Source: Halomonas sp. JB37 (GTDB taxonomy: Bacteria; Pseudomonadota; Gammaproteobacteria; Pseudomonadales; Halomonadaceae). From it: a stretch of 64,000 nucleotides of DNA. Of this stretch, positions 57,456 through 64,000 are shown piece after piece. The position numbers and the translations under genes were made by a program. Below the pieces are notes generated by a model. That model searched no databases and had not been told where the DNA came from. It was given only the letters and a program-made list of their open reading frames with translations. Positions within the stretch are counted from its first letter, which is position 1; each line of letters opens with the position of its first letter. The stretch lies in the NCBI RefSeq assembly GCF_002332255.1, contig NZ_NRGW01000001.1, positions 2,542,001 through 2,606,000 on the forward strand, read 5' to 3'.

Positions 57456-57983
57456 TTAGCTGACCTCCGGCGGTTGATGCTCCGCCTGTTTGAGATGCTC
57501 TTTGCCTAAGATTTCATCTATGAGCAGAGCAACACTGTTAACCAGAATCACGATTCCCCCTAAAGGCACCGCCATGTAGGGCCACATCATCGATACGCGT
57601 GTACTTGGGGCCGTCTGATTAGAGACACGCCCCACAAGATCAAATCCATACTTCACAATGATCAGTGCAAATAGCGCCGAACAAAGCACAACGGCCACTC
57701 TCAATACGTAAGCAAAACGCACGTTTGCATATTCCAGAAGGATATCAACCGAAATCAAAGTGCCTTTGCGGTAGGCGTATCCGGCACCAATAAAGGTTAA
57801 CCAAATCATTGCAAAGCGAGCTATTTCATCAGAGAAAAATAACGGTTTACCCACTACAAACCGAGCAAACACTTGCCAAAAAATCAGTACGGTCATCGTC
57901 AGTAATAAAAATGCTAAGCCCCACCCCACCACGCGATTAAATTGATCGATGGCTTTATTGACCTGTATTAGCAAAGACTTCAT
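57456..57983 (-). CDS. dctQ: TRAP transporter small membrane subunit
   Basis: 175 residues with four hydrophobic segments, typical of DctQ. VGWGLAFLLLTMTVLIFWQVFARFVVGKPLFFSDEIARFAMIWLTFIGAGYAYRKG is the standard first half, with the conserved E and ARF residues, and DLVGRVSNQTAPSTRVSMMWPYMAVPLG follows. It associates with DctM and sits between dctP (56 bp upstream) and dctM. Confidence 0.92.
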   Translation of the reverse strand: MKSLLIQVNKAIDQFNRVVGWGLAFLLLTMTVLIFWQVFARFVVGKPLFFSDEIARFAMIWLTFIGAGYAYRKGTLISVDILLEYANVRFAYVLRVAVVLCSALFALIIVKYGFDLVGRVSNQTAPSTRVSMMWPYMAVPLGGIVILVNSVALLIDEILGKEHLKQAEHQPPEVS

Positions 57984-58007
57984 AGCAGCCCCACCATTGA
58001 TGAAAGT

Positions 58008-58025
58008 GCGGGGGAGATCCCCCGC
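58008..58025 (-). promoter_or_regulatory. Stem-loop between dctP and dctQ
   Basis: GCGGGGGA (58008-58015) and TCCCCCGC (58018-58025) form a GC-rich hairpin with no T tract, just after the dctP stop. Such stems protect the binding-protein mRNA and lower expression of the membrane genes behind it. Confidence 0.65.
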
Positions 58026-58039
58026 GTGTTGTCAGAGGA

Positions 58040-59038
58040 TCAGTATTCGAAATTCAGAGCCGCTTCAACGAGGTCTTCACCTACGGTCGGTGACCATTGT
58101 TCAATCACCGGACGTACAGCATCGCGGAAAGGTGCAAGATCAGGCTCGGTGACCGTCATTCCAAGTTCTTCAAGCTGAACTTTATAGCGCTGTTCAAGTT
58201 CCTGACTTGCTTCACGCTGAAAAGGCAAAGCAATTTGCGCGGCCTCAAGAATGATTGTTTGATCTTCTTCGCTAAACGAATTGAATAAGTCTAACCCCAT
58301 CATCAGTGGTGCAGGTGAGTAGACGTGCTGCGTTAGATTTAGGTAGTCCTGTACTTCGTAAAAGTTGACATCATAAATAGTCGCCAGAGGGTTCTCTTGG
58401 CTATCCATGACCCCCTGCTGAAGTGCGGTGTAGACCTCTGTCCATGCCATTGGTGTCGCGTTAGCGCCTAATGCCTCCCAGGTATCTACCTGTACCCGGC
58501 TCTCTTGGGTACGGTGATTAATTCCATCAAGGTCTTCAGGCGTGTTAAGGGCACGCACGGAGTTTGTGTTATGGCGAAAGCCATTTTCCATCCAGGCTAA
58601 GAACTTAACGTTCATTTGTTCTTCAGCGAGTGTCGCCAGCTCTTCACCGTATTCACTATCCAAAAACGCATAAGCATGGGCGTTATTTTCAAAAATATAC
58701 GGCAGATCAAACAACAGGAATTGGTCAACAAAGCCACCCATCGGGCCTGTTGAAGTAATACCCGCATCAATAATGCCGAAGCCCATTCCCTCAACCACTT
58801 CCCGTTCAGCACCCAGCGCATTGTTGTAGTGCGGTTCAATGGTCAAGCGCCCTTCTGAGAGACGTTCTAATTCTTCACCAAATTTCAAGACCCCCACCCC
58901 CTGCTGGGAATCAGGGCCAAGAGGCAAACTGACATCAATTGAGCGCTCAGCTTGCGCAGTTGCAGTGGTAGCCATGGCTATGGCAATAGCCCCAGCCATT
59001 ACCGACACTTTTTGCGGCGTAAGATAGACGTGATGCAT
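58040..59038 (-). CDS. dctP: TRAP transporter solute-binding protein
   Basis: 332-residue periplasmic receptor with a Sec signal peptide ending ATAQA (residue about 30). DctP-family marks: LPLGPDSQQGVGVLKFGEELERLSEGRLTIEPHYNNALGAEREVVEGMGFGIIDAG, FDLPYIFENNAHAYAFLD, the Arg of GINHRTQESRVQVDTWEALGANATPMAWTEVYTALQQGVMDSQENPLATI, which binds a carboxylate in this family. That makes an organic acid the probable ligand. AGGAG lies nine bases before the ATG. First gene of the operon, next to the paired operators. Confidence 0.92.
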   Translation of the reverse strand: MHHVYLTPQKVSVMAGAIAIAMATTATAQAERSIDVSLPLGPDSQQGVGVLKFGEELERLSEGRLTIEPHYNNALGAEREVVEGMGFGIIDAGITSTGPMGGFVDQFLLFDLPYIFENNAHAYAFLDSEYGEELATLAEEQMNVKFLAWMENGFRHNTNSVRALNTPEDLDGINHRTQESRVQVDTWEALGANATPMAWTEVYTALQQGVMDSQENPLATIYDVNFYEVQDYLNLTQHVYSPAPLMMGLDLFNSFSEEDQTIILEAAQIALPFQREASQELEQRYKVQLEELGMTVTEPDLAPFRDAVRPVIEQWSPTVGEDLVEAALNFEY

Positions 59039-59144
59039 TTATTTAGCTCCTATTGTGATTGTTTTTTGCGACAGATTTTTAAATGCTCAGCTGCGCTGTA
59101 AAACCTTTTACCCTTTACCGCTCAACATCAACAGTTCTAAAATA

Positions 59145-59253
59145 AAAAGACTACGTATTCAATACAATGACTTTTATATATCAATATAATCTAGTAAAGC
59201 ACTGATAAAAAAGGAATATACTTTAGTATAACCAAGTGAATACGTAGTCTTTT
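59145..59253 (-). promoter_or_regulatory. Paired LacI-type operators upstream of dctP
   Basis: AAAAGACTACGTATTCA (59145-59161) and its exact inverse TGAATACGTAGTCTTTT (59237-59253) lie 89 bp centre to centre in the dctP promoter region. Each is itself a near-palindrome with a central CG (TGA-TACGTA-TC), the usual LacI-family operator form. The AT-rich DNA between them must contain the promoter. Confidence 0.75.
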
Positions 59254-59371
59254 ATATCCATTTTTATTTTTCTGCTTTAAACAAACGGTGCTTGTCAACG
59301 GGTAATCTTTCCGAAAAAACAGGGTGCTCAAAATTAGAATTTTCCGTGAGCTAAACGCAGGTAGATTCTGC

Positions 59372-59638
59372 ATGAAAAAATCACATTTTTCTGACAGACA
59401 AATCATGGCAATTCTAAAGCAAGCCGAGAGCGGCCTACCTGTTCCTGAGCTCTGCCGTGAATACGGCATGAGCAGTGCTAGCTTTTACAAGTAGCGAGCC
59501 AAATTCGGCGGCATGGATACCTCCATGATCAAGCGTATGAAAGAGCTCGAAGATGAAAATCGGCGGCTTAAAAAGATGTATTCAGAAGAGCGTCTCAAGT
59601 CCGAGCTGCGCAAGGAATCCCTGGAGGGAAAGTGGTAA
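59372..59638 (+). pseudogene. IS3-family orfA (copy B) with nonsense codon
   Basis: 88 codons parallel to copy A (FSDRQIMAILKQAESGLPVPELCREYGMSSASFYK), then TAG at 59492-59494 where copy A has TGG for Trp, then [32 protein letters not shown] in the same frame to the proper stop. A single G-to-A change explains the loss. Confidence 0.9.
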
Positions 59639-60454
59639 AGCCATCTATCCGTCATGAGATGGCATACAAAGCGGTTGCGAAGGCCCGTTGTAGCATTCGC
59701 GTGGCCTGCGTTACCTTCAGCGTCAGCGAATCCTGCTATCGCTACCAGGCCAAGCTCAGCAGTGAAAACGCCGAGATTGCCGACCTGCTAGTGCGGTTGA
59801 CTCAGCACCAGCGCAAATGGGGCTTTGGCCTATGTTTTCTGTATCTGCGCAACGTGAAAGGCTATCCCTATCCCTGGAACCACAAACGCATTTACCGAAT
59901 TTATCGGGAACTGGAGCTGAACATGCGTATCAAGCCCCGCAAGCGGCTGGTACGTGAAAAGCCCGAGCCGCTGGTGGTACCCACGGTGATCAACGCCAGT
60001 TGGTCCATGGATTTCATGCATGACCAGCTAGAAGATGGACGTAGTTACCGGCTGTTCAACGTGATCGATGATTACAATCGGGAAGGCCTGGGCATTGAAG
60101 TGGATCTGTCTTTACCCTCTGAGCGGGTAATGCGAGCATTGGATCAGATCATCGAGTGGCGTGGAAAACCTACCCAGATTCGCTGTGACAACGGGCCAGA
60201 ATACATCAGTGCCGTGCTGGCTGCCTGGGCTGAGAAGCGGAGCATTACCTTGGTCTTTATCCAGGCAGCAGAATGTGTATATCGAGCGCTACAACCGAAC
60301 TGTGCGCTACGACTGGCTGGCCCACTATCTATTCCACTCCATTGAGGAAGTTCAGGAATATGCAACGCAGTGGCTATGGACCTATCATAACGAACGGCCC
60401 AACATGGCCCTCGGAGGCATTACTCCTCAACAGAGACTGGCCATGGTGGCTTGA
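59632..60454 (+). pseudogene. IS3-family orfB (copy B), frameshifted near the end
   Basis: Runs in one frame from GTG 59632 through [33 protein letters not shown] and [28 protein letters not shown], then loses about ten bases near 60263. The expected continuation, [19 protein letters not shown]...TYHNERPNMALGGITPQQRLAMVA, is found in another frame to 60454. The final catalytic Glu region is thus separated from the first two Asp. Confidence 0.9.
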
Positions 60455-60524
60455 ACTCTACTTTTGAAGCCCTCTAAAAATGGGGGATTACCCACGAACA
60501 AAAGGATAACTGTATAAAAGGGTT

Positions 60525-61436
60525 TTATATATCTTTCGACACTCTCGTCAACATACCCTGCACCGCCATCACCCAATCCCGGATAGCCAGAATCGTCGGA
60601 TCGTGCTGGCGGCTTTCTGGATAGACCAGGAAAAACGGTTTGCCTTCTAATTCCGGACCGAATGGCTGTACCAGCCGCCCATCCTGCAATTCATCCTTAA
60701 TAAGTTGTCGGCTCATCAGCGCCACTCCCTGCTCACCGACGGCAGCAGAAATAGCGTGAGTTTCGTCAGAAAACACTAGCCCGGCTTTGACGTTAAGCCC
60801 CGCGACCCTCGCCCGTTTCTGCCAAAAAGCCCAATCAAGTCGAGTAGATACTTCCCCCTGAGCCGAGAAGTGGATCAGTGAATGTGAAGGCAGCTGAGCT
60901 ACATCGCTCAAGCCAAGGCGTGGGCTGCAGACGGGTACAAAGGTATTATCAAACAGCTTCTCTGCCACTAGCCCTGGCCAGCGTCCATCGCCATAGCGAA
61001 TCGCAATATCGGTTGTTGCCGCATCCAATGCTACCGGCTCATGAGAGACATGAACGCGCAGATCAATATCGGGATGAGCATCGCGCAGCATACACACCCA
61101 GGGAAGCAACCAGCGCATCGCCACCGCTGGTGTTGTTGAGAGCGTTACGGGATGACGAACCTGCGCAGCGTTCAGCCGCCCAACAACATTGCTGATGCTA
61201 TCAAACGCGGTCTCCAGTACTTGAAACAGCTCGTGACCCTGGGGTGTCAGTACCAACTGACGAGGCTTTCGAACAAAGAGAGACACTCCCAACGCCCTTT
61301 CAAGCCCCCGGATTTGATGACTAATGGCGGTGGCCGTCACCGACAACTCCTGTGCCGCCTGCTTGGCGCTTTCATGACGGGCAGCAGCCTCGAAAGATCG
61401 AAGCGCCGAAAGTGAAGGTAATGGGCGATGACTCAT
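60525..61436 (-). CDS. LysR-family regulator, GcvA-like
   Basis: 303 residues. The N-terminal HTH (PSLSALRSFEAAARHESAKQAAQELSVTATAISHQIRGLERALGVSLFVRKPRQLVLT) and the sensor domain (TTPAVAMRWLLPWV, HPDIDLRVHVSHEPVALDAATTDIAIRYGDGRWPGL) are of the GcvA/AmpR-like subgroup. It is divergent from the azoreductase gene with 120 bp between starts, the usual arrangement in which a LysR protein controls its neighbour. The effector is unknown. Confidence 0.88.
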   Translation of the reverse strand: MSHRPLPSLSALRSFEAAARHESAKQAAQELSVTATAISHQIRGLERALGVSLFVRKPRQLVLTPQGHELFQVLETAFDSISNVVGRLNAAQVRHPVTLSTTPAVAMRWLLPWVCMLRDAHPDIDLRVHVSHEPVALDAATTDIAIRYGDGRWPGLVAEKLFDNTFVPVCSPRLGLSDVAQLPSHSLIHFSAQGEVSTRLDWAFWQKRARVAGLNVKAGLVFSDETHAISAAVGEQGVALMSRQLIKDELQDGRLVQPFGPELEGKPFFLVYPESRQHDPTILAIRDWVMAVQGMLTRVSKDI

Positions 61437-61556
61437 AAGTGAATTTTACTCATCTATAGCGGCAAGAAATGATCGTTTGTTGAAGCTTATAAGCACGGCA
61501 TAAGCTGCATCTACGATTAAGAATAGATGAATTCAGCTCACAATTGGAGACACAAC

Positions 61557-62258
61557 ATGTCACATGTCCTACATATAGATGCGAGCGCCCGCCCCGGCAT
61601 TGCAGGCGTTGACCACCACGGCTCGCATAGTCGCCATCTGTCCCACCGATTCGTCAGTCAGTGGCAATTACGCCGCCCGCAAGACGTGATCACCTATCGA
61701 GATATAGGCCAACGCCCACCATCCATCGTTAATCACGACTGGATTGCATCTACTTTCACATCTGAAGAGCAACGAGAACCCTGGATGAGGGATGCACTAG
61801 TCGAAAGCGACCAGCTGGTTGATGAGTTGATTGCTTCGGATATCGTGGTCATTGGCACGCCGCTCTACAACTTCGGCATGCCCGCAAGCCTCAAAGCATG
61901 GGTCGATCAGGTAATTAGGCCAGGGCGAACGGTCGATATTGACAAGACCCAACCGGACGATCCTTACATCGCCAAGCTCACCGACCGAGAGCGGCATGCC
62001 GTCGTTCTCACCGCCAGAGGCGGCGTGGATATGGCACCCGGCGAAGCAATGGCGCACATGAACCATCTGGAGCCAAATCTGGCCTCAGCGTTTGAGTTTA
62101 TGGGTATTACCCGGCTGCATTACATTGCCATTGAGGGGCAGGAAATAGGTGGCGAAGTGCTGGCCGCGTCTACTGCTCAAGCACTACGCAACGTTGAAAT
62201 GCTGGTGAGTGAGTTACAGGTGACGTTTAGGGACGCTCCAACGCCCGAACTTGCTTAA
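61557..62258 (+). CDS. FMN-dependent NADH-azoreductase family protein
   Basis: 233-residue flavodoxin-like NAD(P)H oxidoreductase of the AzoR family, which reduces quinones and azo compounds. VLHIDASARPG starts the FMN phosphate loop, SDIVVIGTPLYNFGMPASLKAWVDQVIRPGRT is the family's flavin-binding core, and VVLTARGGVD the second flavin segment. ATG 61557 is chosen because GGAGA lies six bases before it; the longer frame from 61527 lacks a site. Probably a quinone/oxidant defence enzyme controlled by the divergent LysR. Confidence 0.88.
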   Translation: MSHVLHIDASARPGIAGVDHHGSHSRHLSHRFVSQWQLRRPQDVITYRDIGQRPPSIVNHDWIASTFTSEEQREPWMRDALVESDQLVDELIASDIVVIGTPLYNFGMPASLKAWVDQVIRPGRTVDIDKTQPDDPYIAKLTDRERHAVVLTARGGVDMAPGEAMAHMNHLEPNLASAFEFMGITRLHYIAIEGQEIGGEVLAASTAQALRNVEMLVSELQVTFRDAPTPELA

Positions 62259-62314
62259 ATACGTAGAAGAGCTATTTTTGAAAAGCAATCTTTCCAGAAG
62301 TCCTTGAGATGATT

Positions 62315-62351
62315 AGGTGCGAAGATAATGTCATTCATAATCTCCGCACCT
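62315..62351. terminator. Hairpin between the azoreductase and DUF945 genes
   Basis: AGGTGCG (62315-62321) pairs with CGCACCT (62345-62351). AGAT-ATG and CAT-ATCT extend the stem inward with mismatches. It lies between convergent genes and lacks a strong T tract. Confidence 0.65.
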
Positions 62352-62361
62352 TTCAAGCGTG

Positions 62362-63675
62362 TTACATCACAGGCTGACCATTAACCGTTAACGTGCCGTC
62401 TTTCCACACAACGTGCTGCATATCACTTGTCGGGTCTAACAAGCCTGCAAACGGCATTGGAATCATACCGATAACGAGATCAGGAGGCGTTGTCAGGCTG
62501 ACATCCAGACTCACTCGATTGGCAAGATACGTCAGTGCGTCGGCTTCGCTCATCACGTCATCTGAGGCCTGCAACAGCTCAGGCTGCGGCAGCTCTTCAT
62601 CCCAAAGCGCGCTGTACAAGGCAGGTTTAGAAAGATTGGCTCCATCAAAGCTTATATCGGCCGTGAGGCGCGGCTTGAAGTCGATACCCATCATAGGCAG
62701 CACAACATGTGCTTCCAAAGGCTGGAAGGCAATCGACGGATTGGCAATCAGTACATCGTAGCCGCTCTCGATAGCCTGGGTTAGCAGTTCACGCTCTTCT
62801 TGCTCATCACCTCGCTCACCGCTTTCTTCGTATTCTAAACGCATTGCTTCCAGCGGTGCATAGGCTTCTTGCAACGTCTGAAAGGCCTGTACATCCCAAT
62901 TATTGGCCGTCATCTCAAACGAAATGCTACCTATAGATGTATCGTCTGTACCCATATCGGCGACTGTGAAAGAGGCACCTGAATTAACAATTGGCGAATC
63001 ACCCACGGATTCAGACTCAGCTTCAAGCGCTATATCTGTCATATAGACGCTGACACCCTGCGCCAAAAACTCAGCTCTGGGTATTGCCAAAGACTGCTGC
63101 ATTACACGGTTCTCATCTCCTTGTGTATGCAACGTAGCGCGAGGCGATATAATCCGCACCGAGTCGTTTTCATTATTAATGAGGACCTCACGCGCCTGCC
63201 CTTCAACATTCCAGGCATTGAGCTCTTCACGATTTAAATCCACCACCAGATCATGAAGCGTGCTGTCGACATCAACCGTACTTAAAGAACTAGACGTAAG
63301 CTGGCCGTTTATCGAACTGCGAGTGGCCACCAAGTCAACGTCGATATCACCCGTTACAAACTGTTCATTCGGATGAATCGTACCCGTGATCGGGCTTTTA
63401 ATAACGCCATGATCGACCAGCAGGTTTACCTGCGCGTTGGCATTTTCAACACCTACCATGCCGATCGTTGCGGTCACCGTTGTTTTGAACAGGGTTTTAT
63501 CAATCGTCACATCCCTTGCGTACCAAGAAAGCGAGTCATCCATCTGCGCAAAGCTTTGGGTAAGCGCCTTTTCAACCTCATTACCCACTACCGCCTGCGC
63601 ACCTAAATATCCCCCGCCCCCCAACACTACAACGCCAGCAGCAGTTAAAATCAACGATTTAGAGGTTGCAGGCAT
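62362..63675 (-). CDS. DUF945 (YdgA-like) family protein
   Basis: 437 residues. An N-terminal hydrophobic segment (residues about 8-28, LILTAAGVVVLGGGGYLGAQAVVG) anchors or exports it; the bulk is a beta-rich periplasmic domain. The layout resembles DUF945/YdgA: an early SWYARDVTIDKTLFKTTVTATI region, long alternating polar and hydrophobic strands, and the end VVWKDGTLTVNGQPV, which is typical. An acidic helical stretch (EYEESGERGDEQEERELL) sits near residue 285. Function unknown. It has its own start signals and no operon partner. Confidence 0.75.
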   Translation of the reverse strand: MPATSKSLILTAAGVVVLGGGGYLGAQAVVGNEVEKALTQSFAQMDDSLSWYARDVTIDKTLFKTTVTATIGMVGVENANAQVNLLVDHGVIKSPITGTIHPNEQFVTGDIDVDLVATRSSINGQLTSSSLSTVDVDSTLHDLVVDLNREELNAWNVEGQAREVLINNENDSVRIISPRATLHTQGDENRVMQQSLAIPRAEFLAQGVSVYMTDIALEAESESVGDSPIVNSGASFTVADMGTDDTSIGSISFEMTANNWDVQAFQTLQEAYAPLEAMRLEYEESGERGDEQEERELLTQAIESGYDVLIANPSIAFQPLEAHVVLPMMGIDFKPRLTADISFDGANLSKPALYSALWDEELPQPELLQASDDVMSEADALTYLANRVSLDVSLTTPPDLVIGMIPMPFAGLLDPTSDMQHVVWKDGTLTVNGQPVM

Positions 63676-63753
63676 GTCTGTATCCTTAATAAAAATGATT
63701 ATTAATTGTCCTTTATTTAAAGATAAAAACCTACCGCTAATTCAGGCTTATTG

Positions 63754-63933
63754 TTAACCGCCCAGAAGCATCATGTTGCCGATCAAGCCCAACAAAAAAC
63801 CCGCCACTGCACCTAGGGCAGGCATGCCCCGCATCTCAAGCTTTGAGCTCGGTGCAATATCTTGAAAGACCAGATACAAAATCGCCGCACCTGCCAGTAG
63901 CGATAACAGCAATATGTAAATAATAGTCATCAT
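63754..63933 (-). CDS. 59-residue membrane ORF resembling the C-terminus of a ZIP transporter
   Basis: Reads from ATG 63933 as 59 residues with two hydrophobic segments (about 4-23 and 39-57) around YLVFQDIAPSSKLEMRGMPALG. The order LLAGAAILYLVFQDIAP, short loop, GAVAGFLLGLIGNMML resembles the last two helices of bacterial ZIP metal transporters. An in-frame TAA at 63940-63942 closes it upstream and no clear ribosome site is seen. It may be a remnant of a ZIP gene or a small membrane protein in its own right. Confidence 0.5.
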   Translation of the reverse strand: MMTIIYILLLSLLAGAAILYLVFQDIAPSSKLEMRGMPALGAVAGFLLGLIGNMMLLGG

Positions 63934-64000
63934 AGAATATTAGCTATCACACCCTAATTATTAGGATACCCATCATTGGTTGAGTTAAGAGGCTCGCCGT

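Larger units (their letters stand above)
59300..60493 (+). mobile_element. Decayed IS3-family element, copy B
   Basis: About 1.19 kb, related to copy A and in the same orientation. End repeats are GGGTAATC (59300-59307) and its inverse (60486-60493), followed inward by partly matching sequence. orfA carries a nonsense codon and orfB a frameshift, so the element is dead. It lies upstream of the TRAP operon promoter and ends 31 bp from the LysR gene. Precise ends are uncertain. Confidence 0.8.

Noticed and set aside
59492..59494. Recoded TAG in IS copy B orfA
   Set aside because: Copy A has TGG (Trp) at this point and orfB of copy B is also frameshifted, so ordinary decay explains it.

Overview
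The window looks like a chromosomal segment of a Halomonas-type halophilic gammaproteobacterium. That reading rests on gene content and order rather than a database match: accC-prmA-dusB-fis-purH, fxsA-groES-groEL, a betI-betB-betA choline-to-betaine operon, a NhaC/YuiF-type Na+/H+ antiporter and TRAP transport. Most of it is ordinary, moderately GC-rich housekeeping sequence. The stretch from about 46.4 to 51 kb is visibly richer in A+T and, with the IS copies around it, looks acquired.

Layout. 1-4.8 kb: end of accC, then prmA, dusB-fis (overlapping) and purH, closed by a strong two-way terminator. 4.8-9.0 kb (minus): gabD, folE, srkA, comF. 9.1-10.3 kb: tRNA-Leu(UAG), short tandem repeats and a FabG-like reductase. 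10.4-13.3 kb: fxsA and groESL behind a sigma-32-like promoter. 13.4-17.4 kb: trmJ, antiporter, mntR (possibly leaderless), a DUF3750 protein, 4.5S SRP RNA and tRNA-Met. 17.4-22.5 kb: a choline-binding protein divergent from betIBA around a BetI operator. 22.6-28.4 kb: fadE, glpD, a small acidic protein and a GlpR-like repressor. 28.5-31.3 kb: an SLC13 permease and a TenA-like protein. 31.36-32.80 kb: a complete IS150-type IS3 element sitting in the loop of a terminator. 32.8-39.3 kb: qor, ugpQ, an XRE-cupin regulator divergent from a BenE-type transporter, a lipoprotein, proS. 39.3-41.0 kb: a two-gene unit of a Tat-exported Ser/Arg/His-repeat peptide and an HPr-kinase-like/PqqD fusion protein. 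41.1-46.3 kb: SlyD-type isomerase, AmpG permease, SEC-C protein, ABC1 kinase.

46.4-60.5 kb is the accessory part. It holds a topoisomerase III with an altered Toprim acidic triad, the mesX-mesD folate-independent methionine synthase pair, a truncated hxlR, and a seven-gene catabolic unit (dctP-dctQ-dctM, SDR, lambda-crystallin-type dehydrogenase, BKACE, lacI). Two decayed, related IS3 elements in the same orientation bracket that unit. It looks like a self-contained module: TRAP uptake of an acid, oxidation of a 3-hydroxyl group, acetyl-CoA-dependent cleavage of the beta-keto acid, and LacI control through a pair of identical operators 89 bp apart. 60.5-64 kb: LysR regulator divergent from an azoreductase, a DUF945 protein, and a 59-residue membrane ORF resembling the end of a ZIP metal transporter.

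The best candidate for something new is the kinase/PqqD plus Tat-repeat-peptide pair at 39.3-40.9 kb, which has the parts of a minimal ribosomally made, post-translationally modified peptide system.
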